Part shown: piece by piece, positions 1 through 5,545 of the stretch
How the letters are laid out: each line of letters begins with the position of its first letter
How positions within the stretch are numbered: the stretch's first letter is position 1
Source: Desulfurobacterium sp.
Lineage (GTDB): Bacteria > Aquificota > Aquificia > Desulfurobacteriales > Desulfurobacteriaceae
Reading direction: 5' to 3'
DNA length: 5,545 nt
NCBI GenBank assembly: GCA_003978805.1
Contig: QNYI01000024.1
Location: forward strand, 1-5,545
Made by a program: the position numbers and the translations under genes
The notes under the pieces: generated by a model
The model's input: the letters and a program-made list of their open reading frames with translations, nothing else
The model's database searches: none
Told to the model about the DNA's origin: nothing

Positions 1-119
1 AGGATATGTTCTCTAGGAGGTACTCTTAATGGCTTATACAAAATTATTGATACAACCGAGAAGGTAGACTTTTTTCTTTCACTTTGGCAATTTTCAAACA
101 CCTTCAGTGCGGAGGGAGA
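1..119. other. AT-rich leader without a convincing gene
   Basis: This stretch is more AT-rich than the genes that follow. In plus frame 3 a few codons end in TAA at 27-29; the TAA overlaps an ATG at 29 (TAATG) that lies 8 nt after an AGGAGG at 15-20. The ORF begun there is only 12 codons (MAYTKLLIQPRR, stop at 65-67). Plus frame 1 is open from the window edge to a TAA at 160-162, so an upstream gene could end inside the first codons of the mutase gene, but the translation is not recognisable and a run of about 53 codons can arise by chance. I found no hairpin followed by a T-run, although there is a T-rich tract at about 71-79, and no promoter with both boxes well placed. Confidence 0.4.
111..115 (+). 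promoter_or_regulatory. Shine-Dalgarno site for the mutase gene
   Basis: GGAGG lies 4 nt before the ATG at 120. It decides the start: the frame is also open to a TTG at 84, but that codon has no Shine-Dalgarno site, and the protein from 120 begins MAKIKFGTDGWRG, the usual N-terminus of the phosphohexomutase family. Confidence 0.7.
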
Positions 120-1511
120 ATGGCTAAGATTAAATTCGGAACTGACGGGTGGAGAGGAGTAATCTCAAGGGAGTTTACCTTTGAGAACGTAAAAAAGGTA
201 ACCCTTGCCCACGGGAAAGTCTTAAAGGAAAAAGGAGCTAAGAGGGTAGTTGTCGGCTACGACTTAAGGTTCTTATCTGAGGAGTACGGAAGGTTTGTGG
301 CCGGAATCCTTGCGGGAATGGGTTTTGAAGTTGTCCTTTCTAAGGAGTTCCTCCCGACTCCTGCAATCTCCTACGTTACTAAGTACCATAAGTTTGACAA
401 CGGCGTTATGATTACCGCCTCCCACAACCCCGGAAAGTACAACGGCTATAAGATAAAGGAGTCTTTTGGGGGAGCGGCAAGAACCGAGTTCACAAAGGAG
501 ATTGAGGCAAAACTGCCCGAGGTTGAGGGCTTAGAACCTACTTTTGACGAGTTTAGGGAAGAAGACCTTAAAACCCCCTACATTGAGGGAGTTAGGAGTC
601 AGCTTGAACTCTCCCTCTTTAAAGAGAGGGAAGTTACGATCGTTCACGACCCTATGTACGGCGCTCAGCAGAATCTTATGCCGAGAGCTCTGCGCGGGAC
701 AAAGGCTTCTGTTGTAGAAATTCACGCTTACCGCGACCCCCTCTTTGGAGGAAAGCACCCGGAGCCCATCGTAGAAAAGAACATTACATCCCTTATGGAA
801 AAGGTTAGGGCTGTAAAGGCGGATATCGGAATAGCCAACGACGGAGATGGCGACAGGGTAGGCCTTGTAGATGAAAGGGGAGGATTCGTTAACTCTCAGA
901 TTGCCTTTGCCTTGACCCTTCTCCACGTCCTCAGGAACAGGGGTAAAAGGGATGGTATCGTCGTGAAAACCGTTTCAACCGGCTACTTGGTAGATAGAAT
1001 CTGCAGGCAGGAAGGAATAGAGCTCCGAGAAGTTCCCGTTGGCTTTAAGAACATCTCTGAGGTCGCCTTAAACGAGAAGGTTCTCTTCGGTGGAGAGGAG
1101 AGTGGAGGTTACGCCATAATGGACTACCTCCCCGAAAGGGACGGCCTCCTGATGGGTCTTTTGGTGGTTGAGAAGATGATTGCTGAAGGGAAGACCGTTT
1201 CACAGATGGTTGAGGAGCTCTTTAAGGAGTTCGGAACGGCTTACTACAGGAGGATAGACCTGCCCGTTACGGAGAAGGAGAGGAGAATGCTGGAAACCTT
1301 AAAGGAGAACCCGCCGGATAAGTGGAAAGACCTTAGAGTTAACAGGGTTCTAACTATAGACGGTCTGAAGATTATCTTTGAGAACGACTCTTGGATTCTC
1401 TTCAGACCCTCGGGAACTGAGCCGGTGTTCAGGGTTTACGCCGAAACTCCCAAAGAGGAAGAGACCGAGGAGCTCCTTTCTTGGGGCGTTTCCCTTGTTA
1501 GGGGTGAGTGA
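120..1511 (+). CDS. Phosphoglucomutase/phosphomannomutase (alpha-D-phosphohexomutase family)
   Basis: This cytosolic enzyme of 463 residues moves phosphate between C6 and C1 of a hexose phosphate through a bis-phosphorylated intermediate, feeding nucleotide-sugar, glycogen or cell-envelope synthesis. All four family signatures are present and in order: N-terminal FGTDGWRG (6-13), the catalytic phosphoserine loop TASHNP (99-104, Ser101), the Mg2+ loop DGDGDR (241-246), the sugar-recognition loop GEESGG (325-330) and the phosphate-binding loop RPSGTEP (429-435). Length is normal for the family and nothing is broken. The GEESGG loop resembles phosphoglucomutases more than GlmM (GEQSGH) or Pseudomonas AlgC (GEMSGH), so glucose 1-/6-phosphate is the likelier substrate, but dual specificity is common and I leave the symbol blank. 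It is the first gene of the run; the next gene starts 42 nt downstream. Confidence 0.93.
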   Translation: MAKIKFGTDGWRGVISREFTFENVKKVTLAHGKVLKEKGAKRVVVGYDLRFLSEEYGRFVAGILAGMGFEVVLSKEFLPTPAISYVTKYHKFDNGVMITASHNPGKYNGYKIKESFGGAARTEFTKEIEAKLPEVEGLEPTFDEFREEDLKTPYIEGVRSQLELSLFKEREVTIVHDPMYGAQQNLMPRALRGTKASVVEIHAYRDPLFGGKHPEPIVEKNITSLMEKVRAVKADIGIANDGDGDRVGLVDERGGFVNSQIAFALTLLHVLRNRGKRDGIVVKTVSTGYLVDRICRQEGIELREVPVGFKNISEVALNEKVLFGGEESGGYAIMDYLPERDGLLMGLLVVEKMIAEGKTVSQMVEELFKEFGTAYYRRIDLPVTEKERRMLETLKENPPDKWKDLRVNRVLTIDGLKIIFENDSWILFRPSGTEPVFRVYAETPKEEETEELLSWGVSLVRGE

Positions 1512-1523
1512 TTTTGTTAATAT
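1495..1523 (+). promoter_or_regulatory. Possible sigma70-type promoter before the KaiC-like gene
   Basis: TTGTTA (1495-1500) and TAATAT (1518-1523) are 17 bp apart, each matching 4 of 6 consensus bases. The second box lies in the only AT-rich gap between genes of the run, and transcription would begin near 1530, leaving a leader of about 24 nt before the ATG at 1554. The first box is inside the 3' end of the mutase gene. Matches this weak occur by chance in AT-rich DNA, so this is a candidate for a second start inside the operon only. Confidence 0.25.
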
Positions 1524-1541
1524 GGTTTCTTGAGCCGATTT

Positions 1542-1548
1542 GAGGAGG
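1542..1548 (+). promoter_or_regulatory. Strong Shine-Dalgarno site for the KaiC-like gene
   Basis: GAGGAGG lies 5 nt before the ATG at 1554. It selects that ATG over an in-frame TTG at 1530, which would place this Shine-Dalgarno site inside the coding sequence. It is the best ribosome site in the window. Confidence 0.75.
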
Positions 1549-1553
1549 AAAGT

Positions 1554-2450
1554 ATGTCTGACTACCAGTTTCAGGATAGACAGCCCCAAGTGATGAAAGA
1601 TTACATATACGTCCTCGGGGAAGCGGTAAAGAGAGCTCCTGAACTCCGGGGCGTTCCTACCGGCGTTAAGGGACTTGACGACCTCTTCTTTAAAGTTGAG
1701 TGGGAGGATGGGAAACCCGTCAGGAAACCTCTGGGGGGAATACCCGAGTATGCAGTTGTGAACCTTACCGGGACGCCGGACACAGGGAAGAGCCTCATAG
1801 CCGAACAGTTTACGATAAAGCAGGCATCGCTGGGTCAAAAGGTCTGCTTTGTAACCGTTGAAAGCCCTGCCTCTTTTGTGGCAGCCGGCTTGAGGGAAAG
1901 GGCTAAAGCTATGGGAATTAACTTTGATGAAATTGAGGACAACATCATCCTGATAGACGCTGCAAGCAACGCAAAGTTAAGGGACGACATACCGACGATG
2001 CTTGATACCCTTGCCTACGTCTACAGAACCTACAAGTGCCACAGGACAGTTATAGACTCTATAACGGGTCTCTACGAAGCAAAGGAGATGCTTGCCCGCT
2101 CAATTGTGAGGGCTTTCTTTAACTTTATGAAAAAGTGGTACCAGACGGCAATCTTTGTCTCCCAGAAGAGGAGCGGACACGACGAGCTGTCTGCCGAGGC
2201 TGCCGGCGGTTACGCCGTCGGCCACATCGTTGACTGCACTGTAGTCCTGTCTAAGGAGGTTCTCCTTTCTCCTTCAAGGGCGAAGGCCTTTAAGAAAGAT
2301 CTGGGAGATATCCTCCGTCTCTTTAGGATTGATGGGTGCCGTATGTGTGGTCACGATACGAAAATCCACCTTATGGAGATAACGGAGCTCGGCCTTGTAG
2401 AGGTAAAGGAACCTCTCACAGAATACCTGAGGGCGAGGAAGGAAAGGTGA
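1554..2450 (+). CDS. Single-domain KaiC/RadA-like ATPase
   Basis: The protein has 298 residues and a RecA/KaiC-type P-loop ATPase fold. Visible motifs are the family's N-terminal VPTGVKGLDDLF (34-45), Walker A GTPDTGKS (73-80), TVESPASF (101-108) where KaiC proteins carry their catalytic acidic residue, and a Walker B strand ending VIDSIT (166-171). A Gln/Lys stretch follows (VSQKRSGHD, 202-210), then the C-terminal segment DGCRMCGHDTKIH (260-272). It has one ATPase domain, unlike cyanobacterial clock KaiC with two, so no clock role should be assumed. It looks closest to the single-domain KaiC-like proteins common in archaea and found in some thermophilic bacteria, whose function is mostly unknown. 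It lacks the zinc finger and Lon-like domain of bacterial RadA. Its stop codon overlaps the next gene's start (GTGA), implying coupled translation. Family call is firm; role unknown. Confidence 0.85.
   Translation: MSDYQFQDRQPQVMKDYIYVLGEAVKRAPELRGVPTGVKGLDDLFFKVEWEDGKPVRKPLGGIPEYAVVNLTGTPDTGKSLIAEQFTIKQASLGQKVCFVTVESPASFVAAGLRERAKAMGINFDEIEDNIILIDAASNAKLRDDIPTMLDTLAYVYRTYKCHRTVIDSITGLYEAKEMLARSIVRAFFNFMKKWYQTAIFVSQKRSGHDELSAEAAGGYAVGHIVDCTVVLSKEVLLSPSRAKAFKKDLGDILRLFRIDGCRMCGHDTKIHLMEITELGLVEVKEPLTEYLRARKER
2435..2443 (+). promoter_or_regulatory. Shine-Dalgarno region for the LOG-like gene
   Basis: GAGGAAGGA, within the last codons of the KaiC-like gene, lies 3 to 7 nt (depending on which part pairs) before the GTG at 2447. 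It supports this GTG over an ATG at 2336, which lies well inside the upstream gene and would add 37 residues unlike the family. Confidence 0.6.
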
Positions 2451-2893
2451 GGACGGTTTCTGTCATAGGGGACGGGAACGTTTTTGAGGACAGCGAACTC
2501 TACAGGACGGCCGTTGAAGTGGGAAGGATTATCGCTGAGAAGGGGTTGGTCTTAGTCTGTGGGGGACTTTACGGCGTGATGGAGGGAGCGGCAAAAGGAG
2601 CAAAGGAGGCTAAAGGTCTAACCATCGGTATACTGCCCGACTACGAGCCCGTGGCCAATCCCTACATAGATATAAAGATACCGACAGGTATGGGGCAGGC
2701 AAGGAACGTTCTTGTTGTTTCCTCCTCCGACCTTGTTGTCGCTCTGGGAGGGAGTTACGGAACGCTGAGTGAGATAGCCCATGCCTTCAAGCTCGGTAAG
2801 CGGGTTTTAGGTTACAGGACTTGGAAAATAGAAGGGATTGAGTACTATGAGGATAGGGAAGATTTTCTTAGCGCTCTTCGTAGTTCTCTTTAG
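2447..2893 (+). CDS. TIGR00725/LOG-family Rossmann-fold protein
   Basis: This 148-residue protein belongs to the lysine-decarboxylase-like/LOG superfamily, of which some members are nucleoside-5'-monophosphate phosphoribohydrolases. The N-terminus RTVSVIGDG (2-10) is the first strand and turn; CGGLYGVMEGAAKGA (38-52) is the GGxxGxM phosphate-binding helix; GMGQARN (81-87) and LGGSYGTLSEIA (100-111) match the TIGR00725 subgroup. True LOG enzymes carry PGGxGTxxE; here the Pro is Leu (100) while GT and Glu109 are kept, as I recall for this subgroup, so phosphoribohydrolase activity should not be assumed. Length is typical of the compact subgroup. The start is a GTG overlapping the previous stop by 4 nt, and the last 47 nt overlap the next gene. 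Likely cytosolic, with a nucleotide or carbohydrate phosphate ligand. Confidence 0.85.
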   Translation: MRTVSVIGDGNVFEDSELYRTAVEVGRIIAEKGLVLVCGGLYGVMEGAAKGAKEAKGLTIGILPDYEPVANPYIDIKIPTGMGQARNVLVVSSSDLVVALGGSYGTLSEIAHAFKLGKRVLGYRTWKIEGIEYYEDREDFLSALRSSL

Positions 2894-4091
2894 CGTTACG
2901 GCAAGGGGAGAGTCCTTAAGCTCTTTGGTTCAGAAGTTGGAGTCCGACATTCGGGCTAAGAAGTCCACCGCCGTTATTGAGGAGGACGTAAAGAAGGTTC
3001 TCTCTGCCAAGGAGCACCTTCCGGTTAACTACGTCCCGGAGCTCAACTACCTCCTTAAGAAGGAAGTAGAAAAGGTTCCCTCAACAAGCCTGTCGGGCGT
3101 TAAGAAGTCCCTTTACTACCTTGGTCTCCTCTCAAAGACTGTCTATTCGGTGCTTTTCCTTCTGGTATTTTACACCTTCCTCTTTTACTTCCAGCAGGTT
3201 GAGGGTTCGGGAAGGAAAAGGTTGCTTTTGACCTTGGGAGCTCTCTCTCTCCCTGTTATATCCCTCTTTTCAGGAAACCTTTCCCTCTTTATCTTTTCCG
3301 CATCCCTATCCGTTCTCCTTAACGTAAAGATGGAGAAGAAGAGAACCGCTATTTTTTCCTCTCTGTTTATTCTCTTCCTCTTCCTCTACCACGCCTTTGA
3401 GGAGAATGCCCTTTCCTACCTTAAGAACCCTAAGACCCTTTATAGCCTAAAAGTGGAGAGGGACGGCTACGTTCCGGAGTACCTTATAGAGGAGGCGGTT
3501 GACGGAAGTCTGGCAAGGAAGATAGAGAAAGCGAGTAACCTCTTAGCCCTCGGTGACTTTAAGGCCGTAGAGGCGCTAAAGAAGCTTGAAGGTACGGTTA
3601 CCGACCCAAAGCTCAGGGCGATTGTCCTTAATAACCTCGGCTACTACTACTTTATGAAGGCTAAGTATAAGCGCGCCGAGAAGTATTTCCTGAACTCCAT
3701 AAAGCTTGACCCTTCTCCCTTTGCCAAGTACAACCTCTACCTTGCCTACTCAGCCCTATTGAAAGTTAACGAGGCAACGAAGCTGAAGAATGAGCTTGAG
3801 AAGGACGATTTCTTCTTCCTGAAAGCCACTCCCCTTGTAGTTCACGTCCCGGTTTCTTCCTTTAGCTACTACTTCCCCTTAAAAGAGTTGTTGGCTCTCC
3901 TTGTAGGTCTTGCTGTAGGGTTTGGGGTTATCCACTTCCTTCACCTTCGTCTCGGCTCTTACGAACCCCAGCTCTTAAGGATTCCGGGGATTATCGGCTA
4001 TATAAACGGGAATTTCGTCTTCTTTATTGCCGTTTTTCTCCTTGTTCTACTTTCAAACTATCTTTTGGGTAGAGCGGTATGCAGTATCTAA
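2847..4091 (+). CDS. Membrane protein with signal peptide, six TM segments and a periplasmic TPR
   Basis: I do not recognise this 414-residue protein as a named family. It starts with a signal peptide (MRIGKIFLALFVVLF, likely cleaved near residues 19-22), then a Lys/Glu-rich soluble stretch (23-97). Hydrophobic segments lie at about 99-117, 125-142, 145-160, 167-183, 347-366 and 389-408. Basic loops (GRKR 122-125, KMEKKR 161-166, HLRL 366-369) fit a cytoplasmic side, so 23-97 and 184-346 would be periplasmic. The second periplasmic region holds one clear TPR (about 262-290, LNNLGYYYF... KLDP) preceded by a degenerate one (about 228-254). A role as a scaffold for envelope partners is an inference. 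The ATG at 2847 is chosen because the signal peptide follows it; only GAAGGG, 10 nt upstream, resembles a ribosome site, and a TTG at 2838 is possible. It overlaps the LOG-like gene by 47 nt and the next gene by 13 nt. Confidence 0.75.
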   Translation: MRIGKIFLALFVVLFSVTARGESLSSLVQKLESDIRAKKSTAVIEEDVKKVLSAKEHLPVNYVPELNYLLKKEVEKVPSTSLSGVKKSLYYLGLLSKTVYSVLFLLVFYTFLFYFQQVEGSGRKRLLLTLGALSLPVISLFSGNLSLFIFSASLSVLLNVKMEKKRTAIFSSLFILFLFLYHAFEENALSYLKNPKTLYSLKVERDGYVPEYLIEEAVDGSLARKIEKASNLLALGDFKAVEALKKLEGTVTDPKLRAIVLNNLGYYYFMKAKYKRAEKYFLNSIKLDPSPFAKYNLYLAYSALLKVNEATKLKNELEKDDFFFLKATPLVVHVPVSSFSYYFPLKELLALLVGLAVGFGVIHFLHLRLGSYEPQLLRIPGIIGYINGNFVFFIAVFLLVLLSNYLLGRAVCSI

Positions 4092-4933
4092 AGGGAAAGC
4101 TGTCTGAACCTCAGGATTTTGCGATGCTCTTTGATGTGATAAAGGAGAGGGGAACCGCCGGGAAGATAACGGTTACGCTTCCCTACGGCGTTGAGGAGCT
4201 CTCTCTGTGTTATGATGGTTCTAAGGTTTACGTAGAAGCCCTTGAGGAGCTCCCTCCCGACTTTGCGGTAAAGAGGTTTATTGAGAAGTGGGTTCTTTCC
4301 GGGACTCGGCCGGTGTTTGTTCTCCACGATGCGCAAGGGTGTTCCGGGAACTACGTCGGAACTCTTCCTGAAGAGGAGCTATTCAAAATAGTGGAAGACC
4401 CCCGTCTTAAGTCGGTGAAGAAACTCCCTGAGAGTTTCATCATAAAGTCTATGGACGTCTCCAAGTTCCCGCCGGCGCTGGTGAGCTATTGGACGACGAA
4501 GAAGCCTTTAATGAAAAAAGACCTCCACAGGATAGGAATCTCTGTTGTTGATTTCATAAGGCTTATGGAAGAAGGAGCTGTAGATATAGAGCCCTACAGT
4601 TATCAGGAGGCGATGCCCCTTAAGGCGAGGGTAGTGGTAATTTCCCTCCTGCTCCTATCCTTCCTTTACCTTCTCCTGCCCGTGAACCTCCTGAAGTTCT
4701 CGGACTTAAAGCTCCTTGATGCCTTGAACTGGGCCCTCAGGGAGAAGGTGGTTGATGATGAGGTTGAGAGGAAAAAGTTACCCGTTACCGATTGCTTAGG
4801 CAGGAAGTTGTGGCTGGTGGAGGACGCCGTTGTTAGTTCCGGCCTTGACGGCCAGTTGGGAACGGGTGACGATAGGAGAAAGCCCCTTCCAAGATCCGGT
4901 TACACTCCCTTCTTTGCCATCCCGGTAAAGTAA
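4079..4933 (+). CDS. DUF4388-like membrane-anchored protein with pseudopilin-like C-terminus
   Basis: The protein has 284 residues. The N-terminus (about 3-54) follows the DUF4388/PATAN pattern: LKGKLSE, a helix, GTAGKITVTL, a beta strand and YDGSKVYVEA. Residues 134-170 (through LMEEGAVDI) resemble the small helical domain often found after DUF4388. A single hydrophobic segment at about 185-203 follows, then about 35 helical residues and a C-terminus with DCLGRKLW (238-245) and SSGLDGQLGTGDD (253-265). This tail resembles the DPWG...SxGxDGxxGTxDD calcium-loop end of type II secretion pseudopilins such as GspG. There is no prepilin peptidase site (no GF-type cleavage or Glu5) before the TM, so it would be a fixed cytoplasm-to-periplasm anchor and not a polymerising pilin. 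The start at 4079 overlaps the upstream gene by 13 nt, with only a weak ribosome site, suggesting coupling. The CDS is sound; the domain calls are by eye. Confidence 0.75.
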   Translation: MQYLKGKLSEPQDFAMLFDVIKERGTAGKITVTLPYGVEELSLCYDGSKVYVEALEELPPDFAVKRFIEKWVLSGTRPVFVLHDAQGCSGNYVGTLPEEELFKIVEDPRLKSVKKLPESFIIKSMDVSKFPPALVSYWTTKKPLMKKDLHRIGISVVDFIRLMEEGAVDIEPYSYQEAMPLKARVVVISLLLLSFLYLLLPVNLLKFSDLKLLDALNWALREKVVDDEVERKKLPVTDCLGRKLWLVEDAVVSSGLDGQLGTGDDRRKPLPRSGYTPFFAIPVK

Positions 4934-4934
4934 G

Positions 4935-5462
4935 ATGAAGGTTGTCCTTGTAGGCTTTATGGGGAGCGGGAAGTCAACGGTGGGTAAGCTCCTTTCTGAA
5001 CGTTTAGGGGTTCAGCTGGTTGATACCGACGTGGAGGTGGAGAAGAGAACGGGGATGAGTATCCCTGAAATATTCGTGAAGAAAGGGGAGGAGTACTTCA
5101 GGAACTTGGAGAGGCGTATCGTTGAGGAGCTCCTTACCCTTCCGAAGGACTTGGTAATTTCAACCGGCGGAGGGTTGCCTGCCTACTCAGACAATATGGA
5201 GCTCCTCAATGAAAAGGCTTTCACCGTTTACCTTGAGGCAGACTTTGAAGTCCTCTGGAGCAGGATTGCCGATGACAGGAGTAGACCCCTTGTTTCGCTC
5301 GGGAAGGAGAAGGTTCGGGAGCTCTTTGAGAGGAGGCGTCCCTTTTACGAGAAGGCAAAGTTAAGGGTGAGAACGGACGTCAATTCCCCAACGACCTGCG
5401 TTGTGGAGATACTAAACGCCCTGCCTTCTTCTAATTCGGGAGCTCAGGAAGATCCACCCTAA
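4935..5462 (+). CDS. aroK: Shikimate kinase
   Basis: This 175-residue cytosolic enzyme phosphorylates shikimate to shikimate 3-phosphate with ATP in the chorismate pathway for aromatic amino acids. Walker A is GFMGSGKST (7-15). The shikimate-binding residues are in place: the DTD pair (30-32), EEYFRNLE (52-59, Arg56), the TGGG loop (77-80) and the C-terminal Arg of RRRPFYEKA (133-141). The lid carries DRSRPLV (114-120). The core is full length; the last dozen residues (SSNSGAQEDPP) look like an unconserved tail, and they coincide with the 51-nt overlap with the gene on the other strand. It starts 1 nt after the previous stop without a strong ribosome site, so translation is probably coupled. 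The symbol aroK is used generically; aroK and aroL are not separable here. Confidence 0.93.
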   Translation: MKVVLVGFMGSGKSTVGKLLSERLGVQLVDTDVEVEKRTGMSIPEIFVKKGEEYFRNLERRIVEELLTLPKDLVISTGGGLPAYSDNMELLNEKAFTVYLEADFEVLWSRIADDRSRPLVSLGKEKVRELFERRRPFYEKAKLRVRTDVNSPTTCVVEILNALPSSNSGAQEDPP

Positions 5463-5545
5463 GCCTGCTAAGACGGCAGACATTGACAGGAGAACTATGT
5501 GGAAATAGAAGGCAACCGTTAAGGCGCGGTCTGTTTTAATTCCCA
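5412..5545 (-). CDS. 3' end of a minus-strand membrane-protein gene (partial)
   Basis: The minus strand is open from the right edge to a TAG at 5412-5414, giving the last 43 residues of a protein that continues outside the window. The fragment reads about five polar residues (GIKTDR), then one long hydrophobic helix (ALTVAFYFHIVLLSMSAVLA and on to GWIFL), then a basic cytoplasmic-type tail (SSRIRRRQGV). Codons match the neighbours, and the plus strand shows no plausible coding frame after 5462, so this reading is the best explanation for the edge. A His sits within the helix, but I cannot name the family. The gene converges on aroK and overlaps it by 51 nt, with no terminator visible between the two. 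Confidence 0.6.
   Translation of the reverse strand, partial: GIKTDRALTVAFYFHIVLLSMSAVLAGLGWIFLSSRIRRRQGV

Noticed and set aside
65..80. T-rich tract as an intrinsic terminator
   Set aside because: No stable GC-rich inverted repeat lies just upstream of the T-run.
84..100. TGGCA element as a sigma54 promoter
   Set aside because: The TTGC box required about 5 nt after the TGGCAC element is absent.
84..119. TTG start giving the mutase 12 extra residues
   Set aside because: No ribosome site precedes the TTG, the added residues do not fit the family, and the ATG at 120 has a GGAGG.
531..926. Open frame on the minus strand, 131 codons
   Set aside because: It lies entirely opposite the well-supported mutase gene, its translation has no recognisable domain, and such antisense frames are expected with this codon use.
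1601..1798. Open frame on the minus strand, 65 codons
   Set aside because: Antisense shadow of the KaiC-like gene, with a low-complexity Ser/Pro/Phe-rich translation.
1350..1838. Open frame on the minus strand, 162 codons, spanning the mutase/KaiC-like junction
   Set aside because: It is antisense to two recognised genes and covers the Walker A codons of the second; no family resemblance.
4088..4336. Open frame on the minus strand, 82 codons
   Set aside because: Antisense to the DUF4388-like domain and without a ribosome site or recognisable domain.
1206..5330. Repeated GAGGAGCTC-like words across the window
   Set aside because: They fall mostly in coding frames where they encode Glu-Glu-Leu or similar; codon preference explains them and their spacing is irregular.

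Overview
The window is one tightly packed, co-directional run of six plus-strand genes, followed at the right edge by the 3' end of a gene on the minus strand. GC content looks near 50 % by eye. Arg is written mostly AGG/AGA, and the proteins are rich in Glu, Lys and Val, which suggests a thermophile. Together with an archaeal-type KaiC-like ATPase among bacterial housekeeping genes, this suggests a thermophilic bacterium, perhaps Aquificota (Thermovibrio/Desulfurobacterium-like). That placement is an inference from style, not from a marker gene.

Layout. 1-119 is AT-rich and holds no convincing gene. 120-1511 encodes a complete phosphoglucomutase/phosphomannomutase. After a 42-nt AT-rich gap with a strong Shine-Dalgarno site and a possible promoter comes a single-domain KaiC/RadA-type ATPase (1554-2450). 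It overlaps by 4 nt a small TIGR00725/LOG-like Rossmann-fold protein (2447-2893). That gene overlaps by 47 nt a polytopic membrane protein with a signal peptide and a periplasmic TPR (2847-4091). A 13-nt overlap leads to a single-pass membrane protein (4079-4933) with a DUF4388-like cytosolic part and a pseudopilin-like C-terminus. One nt later comes shikimate kinase (4935-5462). Its last 51 nt are overlapped, tail to tail, by the end of a minus-strand membrane-protein gene (5412 to the right edge).

The spacing (42 nt, then -4, -47, -13 and +1) argues for one transcript with translational coupling. The products do not form one obvious pathway: sugar-phosphate isomerisation, a RecA-fold ATPase, a nucleotide-binding-like protein, two envelope proteins and aromatic amino acid synthesis. 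The part least explained by known biology is the pair at 2847-4933, a periplasmic-TPR membrane protein next to a DUF4388/pseudopilin-like hybrid. No rRNA, tRNA, CRISPR, insertion sequence, riboswitch or intrinsic terminator was seen.
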